This document shows positions 44,405-54,619 of a DNA stretch of 64,000 nucleotides, piece after piece; the stretch's first letter is position 1, and the number at the start of each line of letters is the position of its first letter. Under the pieces are notes generated by a model that saw nothing but the letters and a program-made list of their open reading frames with translations, did not search any database and was not told the origin of the DNA. Origin of the DNA: Janthinobacterium saanense (lineage in GTDB: Bacteria > Pseudomonadota > Gammaproteobacteria > Burkholderiales > Burkholderiaceae_D); the NCBI RefSeq assembly GCF_014200675.1, contig NZ_JACHCI010000003.1:62001-126000 (forward strand), given 5' to 3'. Made by a program: the position numbers and the translations under genes.

Positions 44405-44760
44405 AAAACGCCAACACACTTAATAAGCCGGCCTTGCCTTTGAGCAGCGCGGCCGCCATTGCGGCACTGGCCGCGCTGGCCCAGGAATCGCGGCTGGCTG
44501 TATTCCGGCTGCTGGTGCAGACGGGGCCGGAAGGCATGGCCGCCACCAAGATTGCCGAGGCGCTGGGCATCGCGCCCTCGTCGCTGTCGTTTCACCTGAA
44601 GGAGTTGGCGCATGCCGATCTGGTGACGGCAAGCAAGGCCGGGCGCTCCATCATCTACGCCGCCAACTATGCCGGCATGAATGGCTTGCTGGCCTTTTTG
44701 ACGGAAAACTGCTGCGCGGGCGCGCCGTGCTGCGTCACCGAACCCCGTGAACCATCTTGA
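44401..44760 (+). CDS. arsR: ArsR-family metalloregulator
   Basis: A 119-residue winged-helix repressor: ALAQESRLAVFRLLVQTGPE, TKIAEALGIAPSSLSFHLKE (recognition helix) and HADLVTASKAGRSIIYAANY are standard. A C-terminal Cys cluster (TENCCAGAPCCVTE) is the likely arsenite-binding site, rather than the C-V-C-x2-C in helix 3 of the E. coli protein. It is first in arsR-arsC-arsH. No Shine-Dalgarno is evident before the ATG, so the transcript could be leaderless. Its stop overlaps the ribosome-binding region of arsC. Confidence 0.88.
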   Translation: MENANTLNKPALPLSSAAAIAALAALAQESRLAVFRLLVQTGPEGMAATKIAEALGIAPSSLSFHLKELAHADLVTASKAGRSIIYAANYAGMNGLLAFLTENCCAGAPCCVTEPREPS

Positions 44761-44777
44761 CCAAAGGAGAATATTTG

Positions 44778-45200
44778 ATGAACATCACGATTTACCACAA
44801 TACCGCTTGCGGCACCTCGCGCAATACCCTGGCCCTGATCCGCAACACGGGGGTGGAACCTGTCATCATCGATTACGTCAAGCACCCGCCCTCGCGCGAG
44901 GAGCTGATCGATTTGATTAGCCGCGCCGGCCTGTCTGTGCGGGCCGCCATGCGCGACAAGGGCAACTTGTATGAAGCGCTGGGCCTGGCCAATCCGGACT
45001 TGCCCGATGCGGCCCTGCTGGACGCCATGCAAGCCCATCCTATTCTGATCAACCGCCCCATCGTCGTCACGGAACTGGGCGTGCGCCTGTGCCGGCCGTC
45101 GGAAAAGGTGCTGGAAATCCTGCCTTTGCCGCAGCAGGGCGCGTTTAACAAGGAAGACGGGCAAGCCGTGGTGGGCGCTGACGGCAAGCCGGTGGCCTGA
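44778..45200 (+). CDS. arsC: Glutaredoxin-type arsenate reductase (ArsC)
   Basis: A 140-residue enzyme reducing arsenate to arsenite with glutaredoxin/glutathione. [20 protein letters not shown] carries the catalytic Cys, and [20 protein letters not shown] carries the conserved Arg region. The ATG at 44778 follows AGGAGA by 7 bases; the longer frame from TTG 44757 is not needed. It lies between arsR and arsH. Confidence 0.93.
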   Translation: MNITIYHNTACGTSRNTLALIRNTGVEPVIIDYVKHPPSREELIDLISRAGLSVRAAMRDKGNLYEALGLANPDLPDAALLDAMQAHPILINRPIVVTELGVRLCRPSEKVLEILPLPQQGAFNKEDGQAVVGADGKPVA

Positions 45201-45201
45201 G

Positions 45202-45939
45202 ATGGACGACCTGGCCAATCAGTTGCCTAATATTAGCGCCGCGCACCTGGATCTGCCCAGCCTGGACAAGCTGGCGCCGGTGCAGCTGTCCACGCACGCA
45301 CCGCGCATCTTGCTGTTGTACGGCTCCCTGCGTGAACGTTCCTACAGCAAGCTGCTGACGCTGGAAGCAGAACGCATCCTGCGCCATTTCGGTGCCGAGA
45401 CGCGCGTGTTCGATCCGGCAGGCTTGCCGATGGTCGACAGTGTGCCGCCCGACCATCCGAAAGTGCAGGAATTGCGCGATTTGTCATTTTGGTCGGAAGG
45501 GCAGGTCTGGTGCAGTCCCGAGCGGCATGGCGCTTTCACGGGCGTATTCAAATCGCAGATCGACTGGCTGCCGCTGGAAACGGGCAGCGTGCGGCCCACG
45601 CAGGGGCGTACTCTTGCCGTGATGCAAGTGTCGGGCGGCTCGCAATCGTTTAACGCCGTCAATGGCTTGCGCGTGCTGGGCCGCTGGATGCGCATGGTGA
45701 CGATACCGAACCAGTCTTCGGTGGCCAGGGCTTACCAGGAATTCGACGATGCGGGCCGCATGAAACCGTCGCCTTATTATGAGCGCCTGGTCGATGTGAT
45801 GGAGGAATTGTATAAATTCACCTTGCTGGTGCGCGACCGCCGCGATTATCTGGGCAGCCGCTACAGCGAACGGCTGGAAGCGGAGCCGGCCATCGTGCGT
45901 GAATTGGCGGGCGCGGCCATGGAACACGAAAGTAAGTAG
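45202..45939 (+). CDS. arsH: ArsH, NADPH-dependent FMN reductase of arsenic resistance
   Basis: A 245-residue flavoprotein that in other bacteria oxidises trivalent organoarsenicals and reduces quinones or metals. Motif [20 protein letters not shown] is the FMN-phosphate loop; [20 protein letters not shown] and [20 protein letters not shown] are ArsH signatures. It begins one base after the arsC stop. No ArsB, Acr3 or ArsP transporter gene follows, so arsenite export must be encoded elsewhere. Confidence 0.93.
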   Translation: MDDLANQLPNISAAHLDLPSLDKLAPVQLSTHAPRILLLYGSLRERSYSKLLTLEAERILRHFGAETRVFDPAGLPMVDSVPPDHPKVQELRDLSFWSEGQVWCSPERHGAFTGVFKSQIDWLPLETGSVRPTQGRTLAVMQVSGGSQSFNAVNGLRVLGRWMRMVTIPNQSSVARAYQEFDDAGRMKPSPYYERLVDVMEELYKFTLLVRDRRDYLGSRYSERLEAEPAIVRELAGAAMEHESK

Positions 45940-45951
45940 GCATCCATAAAA

Positions 45952-45972
45952 AACGGCGCCATCGGCGCCGTT
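45952..45972 (-). terminator. Intrinsic terminator for ispB (minus strand)
   Basis: A perfect 9-base stem (AACGGCGCC / GGCGCCGTT) with a 3-base loop. On the minus strand it is followed by a T6 run (plus-strand AAAAAA before it), so it mainly ends ispB transcription; it may also serve arsH. Confidence 0.8.
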
Positions 45973-45996
45973 CTGTTGTGATGCGTTGCAACGCGA

Positions 45997-46986
45997 TCAG
46001 TGATTGCGGTCCACGGCAAAGGTGCACAGTTGCAGCAAGGATTGCTTGTAGACGCTGTCGGGCCAGCCGGCGATCGCGTCGGCGGCGCGTTGGGCAGCGA
46101 TTTCCGCTTCCTTGCGTGTGTAATCCAGGGCGCCGCTGCTGGTGACGGCTGCCAGGATGGCGTCGAAATGCTGCTCGTCGCCTTGCTCGATGCAGCTGCG
46201 TACCAGTTCGCGCTGTTCCGGCGTGCCATTTTCCATCAGCCAGATCAGCGGCAGGGTCGGTTTGCCTTCACGCAAGTCGTCGCCCACGTTCTTGCCAATT
46301 TCAGCGGCGTCGCCTGCATAGTCGAGCACGTCGTCGATCAGCTGGAAGGCGGTGCCCAGCGAGCGGCCGTATTCGGCTGCCGCTTCGATATCGGCTTCGC
46401 TGACGCCGGCGATCAGGGCGCCCAGCTGTGCCGAGGCTTCAAACAGCTTGGCGGTTTTCGAGCGGATGACTTTCAGGTAGCTTTCCTGGGTCACATCCGG
46501 ATCGTGCATATTCAGCAATTGCAGCACTTCGCCTTCGGCGATCACATTGGTCGCGTCCGACAGGATTTGCATCACGCGCATATTGTCCAGCGCCACCATC
46601 AGCTGGAACGAGCGCGAGTGCAGGAAGTCGCCCACCAGTACCGAGGCGGCATTGCCGAACAGGGCGTTGGCCGTCTGGCGGCCGCGGCGCATCGACGATT
46701 CATCGACCACGTCATCGTGCAGCAGGGTGGCGGTGTGGATGAATTCGACCACGGCAGCCAGTTCGTGGTGCGCCGTGCCGCGATAGGCGTGGGCGTTGGC
46801 CACCAACAAGATCAGCACCGGACGGATGCGTTTGCCACCTGCGCTGATGATGTATTCGGCGATCTGGTTGATCAGAATGACATCGGAGTGCAGTTTTTGG
46901 CGGATCACCGTGTTGACTGCGTCCATATCGGCGGCAATCGTTTGCACGATGGTGTTTTGGTTAACGTGGTTGTTAGCGTCAGACAA
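45997..46986 (-). CDS. ispB: Octaprenyl-type polyprenyl diphosphate synthase (IspB)
   Basis: A 329-residue trans-prenyltransferase making the side-chain precursor of ubiquinone. GGKRIRPVLILLVANA, the first Asp-rich motif LLHDDVVDESSMRRG and the second FQLIDDVLDYAGD are present, along with VGDFLHSRSFQL. It is divergent from rplU, the standard arrangement in proteobacteria. Product chain length (C40) is assumed from the family. Confidence 0.94.
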   Translation of the reverse strand: MSDANNHVNQNTIVQTIAADMDAVNTVIRQKLHSDVILINQIAEYIISAGGKRIRPVLILLVANAHAYRGTAHHELAAVVEFIHTATLLHDDVVDESSMRRGRQTANALFGNAASVLVGDFLHSRSFQLMVALDNMRVMQILSDATNVIAEGEVLQLLNMHDPDVTQESYLKVIRSKTAKLFEASAQLGALIAGVSEADIEAAAEYGRSLGTAFQLIDDVLDYAGDAAEIGKNVGDDLREGKPTLPLIWLMENGTPEQRELVRSCIEQGDEQHFDAILAAVTSSGALDYTRKEAEIAAQRAADAIAGWPDSVYKQSLLQLCTFAVDRNH

Positions 46987-47188
46987 GGCGAACCTGCGAT
47001 AGATTGTGGGTGCCGCGATTATACGACATGCCCAAGGCCTGCGTGATGTTTGCCTATAGTTTGGCTATGAGTGCCCGTTAATTGATTGCATTGCCCATGA
47101 TGGTCATTAAAAAGCGCAGTAAAACGCTGGCATGACATCGTGTTCAGGTTGTCGACATACCACGATCATCCGCATTTGTGAATAGTTT

Positions 47189-47217
47189 TTGACGCATTTT
47201 CACAGGCCATGTATAAT
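47189..47217 (+). promoter_or_regulatory. Sigma-70-type promoter of rplU-rpmA
   Basis: TTGACG (-35, 47189-47194), a 17-base spacer and a consensus TATAAT (-10, 47212-47217) lie about 80 bases before rplU within the 312-base ispB-rplU intergenic region. This is the strongest promoter match I see in the window. No other element is recognised in that region. Confidence 0.85.
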
Positions 47218-47298
47218 TGCAGGTTCCCCCTGTTGTGTACGGCTTGCTTTATGTAGCAGAGGGACAAATTCTTTCAACATTTGATGAGGTTTCAAATC

Positions 47299-47610
47299 AT
47301 GTACGCGGTCATAAAAACCGGTGGCAAACAATACAAAGTTGTCGCTGGCGAAAAACTTAAAGTAGAACAGATACCGGCAGACATTGGTTCCGAAATCACC
47401 ATCGATCAAGTTCTCGCCGTAGGCGCGGGCGACAGCATCAAGTTTGGTGCTCCATTGGTCGAAGGTGCAACGGTACTGGTTACGGTTGTGGCGCATGGTC
47501 GCCATGATAAGGTCAAAATTTTCAAGATGCGTCGTCGTAAGCATTACCAAAAGCATCAAGGCCATCGCCAGAATTTTACCGAAATCCAAATCGTTTCGAT
47601 CAACGGCTAA
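47299..47610 (+). CDS. rplU: 50S ribosomal protein L21
   Basis: A 103-residue ribosomal protein: [20 protein letters not shown] at the N-terminus and [20 protein letters not shown] near the end are diagnostic. The ATG at 47299 is the conserved start; six residues of upstream open frame are not part of L21. It is cotranscribed with rpmA. Confidence 0.97.
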   Translation: MYAVIKTGGKQYKVVAGEKLKVEQIPADIGSEITIDQVLAVGAGDSIKFGAPLVEGATVLVTVVAHGRHDKVKIFKMRRRKHYQKHQGHRQNFTEIQIVSING

Positions 47611-47650
47611 TCGCCGCTGTTTGAATTAATCAGCTATCAAGGAGTTATAA

Positions 47651-47923
47651 ATGGCACATAAAAAAGGCGGCGGCACAACGCGAAACGGCCGTGATTCAGA
47701 ATCAAAACGTCTGGGCGTTAAAGTCTACGGCGGCCAGGCTATCAATGCTGGCGGCATCATCATTCGTCAACGCGGCACCCCAGTGCGCGCCGGCGAAGGT
47801 GTAGGCACGGGCAAGGACCACACTCTGTTCGCGTTGATCGCTGGCAAAGTGAAGTTCGTTGTCAAAGGTGCTGGCTCGAAGCAATTCGTGACCGTTGTAC
47901 CAAACGAAGCAGTACCAGCGTAA
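47651..47923 (+). CDS. rpmA: 50S ribosomal protein L27
   Basis: A 90-residue protein starting [20 protein letters not shown] with [20 protein letters not shown], diagnostic of L27, whose N-terminus reaches the peptidyl-transferase centre. AAGGAG precedes the ATG. It lies 40 bases after rplU. Confidence 0.98.
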   Translation: MAHKKGGGTTRNGRDSESKRLGVKVYGGQAINAGGIIIRQRGTPVRAGEGVGTGKDHTLFALIAGKVKFVVKGAGSKQFVTVVPNEAVPA

Positions 47924-47984
47924 TTCATCGCGGGGCGCTTGCCCCGCTGTGATCGCATGATGTAAGGCGCAAGCCTTCAATCGA

Positions 47985-48012
47985 AAGGCTCTGCCCAAGG
48001 TAGAGCCTTTTT
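47985..48012 (+). terminator. Intrinsic terminator after rpmA
   Basis: Stem AAGGCTCT / AGAGCCTT with a 9-base loop followed by a T run, between rpmA and obg; it would limit read-through into obg. Confidence 0.75.
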
Positions 48013-48014
48013 AG

Positions 48015-49142
<1,128 letters not shown>

Positions 49143-49150
49143 GCCTCACT

Positions 49151-49181
49151 GACCGCGGCTGCCTGCGAGGCAGCCGCGGTC
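49151..49181 (+). terminator. Strong hairpin after obg
   Basis: A perfect 13-base GC-rich stem (GACCGCGGCTGCC / GGCAGCCGCGGTC) with a 5-base loop. The following sequence is only weakly T-rich (ATCCTCTTC), so it is a probable rather than certain intrinsic terminator. Confidence 0.6.
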
Positions 49182-49483
49182 ATCCTCTTCAAGGGTCGCA
49201 TAGGCCTTCATGGCGTCAGTGGCTACCGCCAGTTCGACGCCATTCTCCCGGTGTCGGCTAGCGCTATCGCGCTGCTGGCGCTGTTCGCAACACGACAGGG
49301 CAAACCGCCCGTCCTTGGCGATATCACTGCATAGTTGGTCCTGGCGCAGCCAGCCGGTCGCATGTCGCGTTCCTTCGCTTCTGCTTGCCCCAGGGTTTTG
49401 TGTTGTTCAGGTGTGCAATCGCGTAGTTGGCAGGCATAATCTTGCTACTACCGTATATTGCATGCTGACAGATAAAGAGCCCC
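49182..49483. other. Intergenic region before proB
   Basis: About 300 bases without a convincing gene; an open frame at 49210-49509 is Cys/Ser/Arg-rich and looks non-coding. It must contain the proB promoter. CATAAT (49435-49440) and TATATT (49454-49459) are possible -10 boxes, but no well-spaced -35 stands out. Confidence 0.4.
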
Positions 49484-50602
49484 ATGGATTCCGTGATTCA
49501 AAAAGCTAACCGCATCATCATCAAAGTCGGCTCCTCGCTGGTGACCAACGATGGCCGCGGCCTCGACCATGCCGCCATCGCCCGCTGGGCGGCGCAAATT
49601 GCCGGTCTGCGCGCGCTGGGCAAGCAAGTCGTGCTGGTCAGTTCCGGCGCCATCGCCGAAGGCATGCTGCGCCTCGGTTTTGAACAGCGCCCCACCGATA
49701 TCCACGAATTGCAGGCGTGCGCCGCCGTTGGCCAGATGGGCCTGGCGCAAATCTATGAAAGCAGCTTCCGCGCCCACCAGCTGGGCACGGCGCAAGTGTT
49801 GCTGACGCATGCCGACCTGGCCGACCGCGAACGCTACCTGAATGCCCGCTCGACACTGACAACCTTGCTGCGCCTGGGCGTGGTGCCGATCATCAATGAA
49901 AACGACACGGTCGTCACCGATGAAATCAAGTTTGGCGACAACGACACGCTCGGTGCTTTGGTGGCCAACCTGATCGAAGCCGATGCGCTGGTGATCCTGA
50001 CCGACCAGCACGGCCTGTTCTCGGCCGATCCGCGCAAGGACCCGAACGCTTACCTGATTACGCAAGGCGTCGCCGGCGACCCGGCACTGGAAGCGATGGC
50101 CGGCGGCGCCGGCAGCAGCCTGGGACGCGGTGGCATGCTGACAAAAATTTTGGCCGCCAAGCGCGCCGCCAAGTCGGGCGCGCATACGATTATTGCCTGG
50201 GGCCGCGACAGCGACGTGCTGAGCCGCCTGGCCCAGGGTGAAGCCATCGGTACGGAATTACGCGCGCAGACGGGGCAGTTGACGGCCCGCAAGCAGTGGA
50301 TGGCCGATCATTTGCATACGGCCGGCGCGGTGGTGCTCGATGCGGGCGCCGTGCAAAAGCTGCGCCAGGAAGGCAAGTCGCTGCTGCCGATCGGCGTGAC
50401 AAGCGTGCAGGGCGAATTTGGCCGTGGCGCCATCATCACCTGTGTCGATGGCCAAGGTACGCCGGTGGCGCGCGGCCTGTGCAACTACACCAGCGGCGAA
50501 GCGCGTCGCATCATGCGCAAGCCTTCCGCCGAGATCGAAGCCATCCTTGGTTATATGGAAGGCCATGAGCTGATACACCGCGATAATATGGTCCTGTTGT
50601 AG
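49484..50602 (+). CDS. proB: Glutamate 5-kinase (ProB)
   Basis: A 372-residue enzyme for the first step of proline synthesis. The amino-acid kinase domain has [52 protein letters not shown] and [22 protein letters not shown]-terminal PUA domain follows ([35 protein letters not shown]). proA is not adjacent. It lies downstream of obg, as in related betaproteobacteria. Confidence 0.96.
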   Translation: MDSVIQKANRIIIKVGSSLVTNDGRGLDHAAIARWAAQIAGLRALGKQVVLVSSGAIAEGMLRLGFEQRPTDIHELQACAAVGQMGLAQIYESSFRAHQLGTAQVLLTHADLADRERYLNARSTLTTLLRLGVVPIINENDTVVTDEIKFGDNDTLGALVANLIEADALVILTDQHGLFSADPRKDPNAYLITQGVAGDPALEAMAGGAGSSLGRGGMLTKILAAKRAAKSGAHTIIAWGRDSDVLSRLAQGEAIGTELRAQTGQLTARKQWMADHLHTAGAVVLDAGAVQKLRQEGKSLLPIGVTSVQGEFGRGAIITCVDGQGTPVARGLCNYTSGEARRIMRKPSAEIEAILGYMEGHELIHRDNMVLL

Positions 50603-50613
50603 ACGGCAGATTG

Positions 50614-50647
50614 AAACGCTGCCAGCATTGCGTGCTGGCAGCGTTTT
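50614..50647. terminator. Bidirectional terminator between proB and the acylation operon
   Basis: Stem AAACGCTGCCAGCA / TGCTGGCAGCGTTT (14 bases, perfect) with loop TTGCG; T-rich on the plus side and preceded by A's, so it can serve both convergent units. Confidence 0.8.
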
Positions 50648-50788
50648 CTATATCTGGCCGTAACGGAAACCAACGCCCAGGGCGTCTGGTAGCTTCAGCC
50701 ATAGCATCATCAGCAAGCCGCCATACCACAAGGCCATGATCAGATTGGCCAGTGGCGCAGGCAGCCAGCGCAGCAAAAATGTATACAT
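50648..50788 (-). CDS. DltX-like membrane microprotein with C-terminal FRYGQI
   Basis: A 46-residue protein: MYTFLLRWLPAP, one membrane helix (LANLIMALWYGGLLMMLWLK) and the C-terminus DALGVGFRYGQI. AAAGG lies 6-7 bases before the ATG. The last six residues, F-R-Y-G-Q-I, match the layout of the acyl-shuttle hexapeptide F-I-Y-N-E-F at the end of Gram-positive DltX, whose Tyr accepts the acyl group from the MBOAT protein. It is the last gene of the operon, 14 bases after the MBOAT gene, whose own C-terminus lacks such a Tyr motif. The longer open frame here is an antisense artefact. The role is inferred. Confidence 0.7.
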   Translation of the reverse strand: MYTFLLRWLPAPLANLIMALWYGGLLMMLWLKLPDALGVGFRYGQI

Positions 50789-50802
50789 CTCATTGCCTTT
50801 CT

Positions 50803-51921
50803 TTAAAAGTGCAGGCCGCTCAGAATGGCCAGTTTGCTGATCGCTTCGGCAATGGTCGGACTGGAAGTGAGCGCAAAACTGAGAATCACGAATTGCAGCG
50901 TCAAAAACCAGCTGGCCACGCGCCATGCCTTGTACTGGCGTAATTTTTCGGCTAGCGGCGAGTATTTCGACCACAAGTGCACCACGCCCAGGCCGGCGCC
51001 ATGGAACAGGCCCCAGGCCAGGTAGCGCGGCGACAGCTCGTGCCACAGGCCCAGCACCATCATGCCGCACAGGCTGGCGGCCAGGTAGTTGTTGCTGCGC
51101 GCAAACATGGGCCGGAATACAAAGTCGCGGCACCATTCCGATACCGTGATATGCCAGCGACGCCAAAAGTCCTGCAAGCTGCGGGCAGCAAATGGGAAGT
51201 TGAAATTTTCCGGGACGCGCATGCCCAACAGCAATGCGAAGCCGATGGCGATATCGCAATAGCCAGAAAATTGCCAATACAAGTCCAGGCCATAGGCCAG
51301 CAAGCCCAGGTAAGTATCGAGCCAGACATGGGTGCTCAGGCCATGCAGACTTTGCAGTTTATTCGCCAGTAGAAAATTCGCCAGCAAGACGATCTTGCAA
51401 TAGCCATACAGCATACGCTCCAGGGCGCGCGACGCCGTCTGGCTATCCCAGCGCGCGCGCAGCGCCTCCATGCGAAAGGCGTCATAACGCTGCACCGGCC
51501 CGACCAGCAGGGTGGGTGGAAACAGCAGATAGGACAGTGAACTTGCCATACGGCCCTGACGGTAAGCGCCCGTGCCGTGTTCGGCGATCAAGTGCCAGGC
51601 TTTCAAGGTCACGAAGGCAAAGCCCAGGTAGGGCAGCAGTCCCTGCCATGCCTTGGCGTATTGATATCCGGCAAACGCGATCAGCAAGCCGGCCAAGCCG
51701 ATCTTCTGCACCAGTGCGTGGCGGCGCCAGCCGGGGCCGCAGATCAAGGCCAGCCAGGCAAGCAGCGCGGTCCAGACCAGCACGCTGGTCCAACTATCGT
51801 GCGCCAATAACAGGCATCCGCCCGCCGTCAGCAGCCATGGCCTCCACGTTGGCGGCAGTAGATAGTACAGCACGGTTGTGGCGATGATGAACAGCATGCC
51901 GAAATCACTTAGCCACATCAT
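50803..51921 (-). CDS. MBOAT-family O-acyltransferase (DltB-like)
   Basis: A 372-residue polytopic protein. SSLSYLLFPPTLLVGPVQRY is the usual MBOAT loop. The segment LDLYWQFSGYCDIAIGFALL is followed by FNFPFAARSLQDFWRRWHIT and VSEWCRDFVFRP. The motif LGLWHELSPRYLAWGLFHGA carries the catalytic His near residue 295. It moves an acyl group from a carrier-protein thioester across the membrane. It starts 1 base after the SGNH gene stop. Unlike many Gram-negative MBOATs its C-terminus (ILSGLHF) carries no Tyr hexapeptide; the adjacent microprotein does. Confidence 0.9.
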   Translation of the reverse strand: MMWLSDFGMLFIIATTVLYYLLPPTWRPWLLTAGGCLLLAHDSWTSVLVWTALLAWLALICGPGWRRHALVQKIGLAGLLIAFAGYQYAKAWQGLLPYLGFAFVTLKAWHLIAEHGTGAYRQGRMASSLSYLLFPPTLLVGPVQRYDAFRMEALRARWDSQTASRALERMLYGYCKIVLLANFLLANKLQSLHGLSTHVWLDTYLGLLAYGLDLYWQFSGYCDIAIGFALLLGMRVPENFNFPFAARSLQDFWRRWHITVSEWCRDFVFRPMFARSNNYLAASLCGMMVLGLWHELSPRYLAWGLFHGAGLGVVHLWSKYSPLAEKLRQYKAWRVASWFLTLQFVILSFALTSSPTIAEAISKLAILSGLHF

Positions 51922-51922
51922 A

Positions 51923-52807
51923 TTAGCTTATCGTCTTCTTGAGTTGTGCCAATTGCTGATACCACCATACTGAGAACTGACGCTTGCCGTCGGGACTCAA
52001 ATGGCTGCCGTCGCAATACAGTGCGCCATTATCATAGGAAGGGGACGTCCAATATGCGAGCCTGGCGCCAGGCGGCAGTTCTTGTTGCAGATGTGCAAAC
52101 CATGCTTGTTTGGCGTTCGTGGTCAAATGTTCGATCGTCTTGGAGCGCTGTATATCGAGTATGACTATATAGACGCCACGCCGAGCGAGCCTTTGCACGG
52201 CGGCGGTTAAGGAGGAATCCACTTGCAGACTGGTATAGGTGGTATTTAAAAGATCCATATACTTTTCAAAATCAACCTCATTGGGAGGTTTTGGCAGCTG
52301 CGCACAAGAAAGATCTTCATCTTGTTTTTGCAGCGCATCATCTACCTGATTGGTCTGGGTCAGCGAGGGGATGGCGATAGCGGCGATTTTTCTCAAACCC
52401 AGCGTGACTTCTCCGCGCAGGCGCCCCATCCTCTCATGCTGGGGATCGACCAGCAGCAGATTTTTTTCAATTATCAGGATATCCGGCGGATGTTGCTCGA
52501 CCTGTACCAGGCTGGCACCAAGGAAGCTGACGCCCAGACCGGGATTGCTAAGGCGGATCCAGCGCAGATGGTATGCCGTTTGATAGGATGGCGGCGTCGC
52601 CGCCATCAATAAGGACGAGCCCATGCCCACTACGCGAATATCGCCGGGCGAGCGCGGTGCCTCCAGGACTCGCCTGGCATAGGCGGCGGCGAGGCCGGGT
52701 GGTTCCAGGCCGATGGTGTGATTCATCCATAGCAGCATTAACAAGGCTGCCACGGTTGCCAGTGCAGCACCCAGCGGCCAGACCCACAATGGTGGTGCAG
52801 GGCGCAT
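51923..52807 (-). CDS. SGNH/DltD-like membrane-anchored acyl transferase
   Basis: A 294-residue protein with an N-terminal membrane helix (LGAALATVAALLMLLWMN) and an extracytoplasmic SGNH fold. Block I is VVGMGSSLLMAA with candidate nucleophile Ser64, and the C-terminal block is CDGSHLSPDGKRQFSVWW with Asp266 and His269. In Dlt systems the DltD Ser takes the acyl group from the shuttle Tyr and passes it to the polymer. The ATG at 52807 shares one base with the preceding stop (TGATG); a TTG at 52810 is unnecessary. It is next to MBOAT, ACP and adenylation genes. Confidence 0.8.
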   Translation of the reverse strand: MRPAPPLWVWPLGAALATVAALLMLLWMNHTIGLEPPGLAAAYARRVLEAPRSPGDIRVVGMGSSLLMAATPPSYQTAYHLRWIRLSNPGLGVSFLGASLVQVEQHPPDILIIEKNLLLVDPQHERMGRLRGEVTLGLRKIAAIAIPSLTQTNQVDDALQKQDEDLSCAQLPKPPNEVDFEKYMDLLNTTYTSLQVDSSLTAAVQRLARRGVYIVILDIQRSKTIEHLTTNAKQAWFAHLQQELPPGARLAYWTSPSYDNGALYCDGSHLSPDGKRQFSVWWYQQLAQLKKTIS

Positions 52808-54594
52808 CAATGCACCAGGCGTTTAATCAATTGTACTGACGCATCCATGCTTTCCATGCGCACCACATCGGATGGTTTTAAGCGGATATCAAACATGGTT
52901 TCCAGGCCGATCACGAAATTGATGTGCGCCAGCGAATCCCAGCCCGGGGTATTGGCGGGGCCCGAATCGCCCTTCAGTTGACCGGGCTGCAAGTTGAACA
53001 ACTGCGCTGCCAGTGTATAGATCTGTTCTTGCAGATTGCCGATGGCAGGGCCGGTCTTGCTGTCCTGCGCCAATGCATTTTGCAATTGCGCCGTGATCAC
53101 CTTGCCTGATGGCGTGCGCGGCAACTGGCTGCTGAAGTGTATTTTCTTCGGTAATTCATGGCTGCCCAGGTACTGGCCGCAATGGGCCAGCAATTGCGAC
53201 GCATCGGTTTCGTGGCCGGGGCGCAATACCACACAGGCGACTGGAATCTCCCCCCAGATATCGTCCGGCATGCCGACCGTGGCCGCTTCCAGCACGGCAG
53301 GGTGCTGCATCAGCACGCCGTTGATGGCTTCCGGCGACAGATTATAGCCGCCGCAAATGATCAGGTCCTTGATGCGTCCCGTTATCCAGTACACGCCGTC
53401 GCTGTCGCAGATGGCCTGGTCGCCGGTATGCAACCAGCCGTCGCGCAGCGCCTTGGCAGTGGCGGCAGGGTCGTCCAGGTAGCCAGACATCAAATTGCTG
53501 CCTTGCACACACAATTCGCCCGGCTCGTTGCCACCGGCCAGGCTGCCGTCCTCACGCAGGATCTTTGCGACCATGTCGCGTGGCATGCCGATACTGCCGA
53601 TTTTGTGGCTAGCCGCATCGGGGCCAGCATAAAAGCCGCAGGTACCGGTTTCGCTCAAGCCATAGGTATTGACGACGGGCACGCTAAAACGTGTACTGAA
53701 GCCGCTCCAGACGGCGCTGCTCAAGGGCGCACTGCATGAAATGGCAAAGCGGAAACTGTCGCTGGCAAAATTTTCCGCCAGGTGGCCGCCGTATTGCTGG
53801 ATCAGCGCCAGGGTGGTCGGCGCCACGATCAGGTGGCTGACCCGTTCACGGTATAGCGCGATCAGGATGTTTTCGATGGCGACGATGCTGAACGGCGCTG
53901 GGCGCACCAGCGTCAGACCACGCCGATAACAGAGCAGCAAGCCTTGCACCAGGCCGTCGGCATGCGACAGCGGCATCAGATTCATGAGGCGCGCATCGTC
54001 TTGCAACTGATATTGCGTGGCGATGGTATCGAGGTGGCTCAGGAGTGCCGGCCAGCGCATCTGCACACCTTTTGGACGCGCCGTGCTGCCGGAAGTAAAC
54101 ACCACATAGGCGATGCCATCTTCGCGCAATGGCGGCAGTGATGGCGCTTTTTGCCCCGACAGCAAGCCTGGCCAATTGTCCAGGTCGACCGCTGCGCGGC
54201 GTCCCAGCAGCTTGTTCAGCAGCATGCCTTTGGCGGCGGCGGGCTGGACCCGCAATTGCTGTGCCGGCAAGCTCAGCCCTTGCGCCAGCCAGTGGTCTAT
54301 CGTATCGCCATCGGCGATCACGCCGTCGGCGCCGCTGTGTTCCAGGATATCGCGTACTTGCTGCGCCGGCGTGCCCGGATCGAGCAGCATCGGCACCGCG
54401 CCGGCGCGCATGCAGCCCAATAGCAGCGGGGCGTAAGGATGGTCGTCGCGCACCATGAACAAGATGCGCTTGCCAGCCAGCTGGCGTTGCAGCAGTTGGG
54501 CGGCGACTTGCAGTATGGCTTCTTCCAGTTCGGCATAGGACAGGTTTTTAGGGCCGATAAGAAATTGTGCGGCGCTGGGACGGGCTTGAAACAT
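52807..54594 (-). CDS. Adenylation enzyme fused to acyl carrier protein (DltA-DltC-like)
   Basis: A 595-residue protein. Residues about 1-500 are an AMP-forming ligase: YVVFTSGSTARPKGVQ, VNTYGLSETGTCGFYAG, WLHTGDQAICDSDGVYWITG, RIKDLIICGGYNLSPEAING and a C-terminal PRTPSGKV with the catalytic Lys. The last 80 residues are an acyl carrier domain: GWDSLAHINFVIGLETMFDI with the phosphopantetheine Ser of D-S-L near residue 552. A single chain thus activates and carries the acyl group. The adjacent MBOAT and SGNH genes suggest loading for envelope O-acylation. The substrate acid is not predictable by eye. Confidence 0.88.
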   Translation of the reverse strand: MFQARPSAAQFLIGPKNLSYAELEEAILQVAAQLLQRQLAGKRILFMVRDDHPYAPLLLGCMRAGAVPMLLDPGTPAQQVRDILEHSGADGVIADGDTIDHWLAQGLSLPAQQLRVQPAAAKGMLLNKLLGRRAAVDLDNWPGLLSGQKAPSLPPLREDGIAYVVFTSGSTARPKGVQMRWPALLSHLDTIATQYQLQDDARLMNLMPLSHADGLVQGLLLCYRRGLTLVRPAPFSIVAIENILIALYRERVSHLIVAPTTLALIQQYGGHLAENFASDSFRFAISCSAPLSSAVWSGFSTRFSVPVVNTYGLSETGTCGFYAGPDAASHKIGSIGMPRDMVAKILREDGSLAGGNEPGELCVQGSNLMSGYLDDPAATAKALRDGWLHTGDQAICDSDGVYWITGRIKDLIICGGYNLSPEAINGVLMQHPAVLEAATVGMPDDIWGEIPVACVVLRPGHETDASQLLAHCGQYLGSHELPKKIHFSSQLPRTPSGKVITAQLQNALAQDSKTGPAIGNLQEQIYTLAAQLFNLQPGQLKGDSGPANTPGWDSLAHINFVIGLETMFDIRLKPSDVVRMESMDASVQLIKRLVH

Positions 54595-54619
54595 GATGTC
54601 TCTCTATTGTTCTGGTTTT

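Noticed and set aside
49210..49509. 99-codon frame between obg and proB
   Set aside because: Cys/Ser/Arg-rich, overlaps the proB start, no conserved features.
50648..51277. 209-codon minus-strand frame running through the MBOAT gene
   Set aside because: Only its last 46 codons (from ATG 50788) are plausible; the rest is the shifted frame of the acyltransferase.
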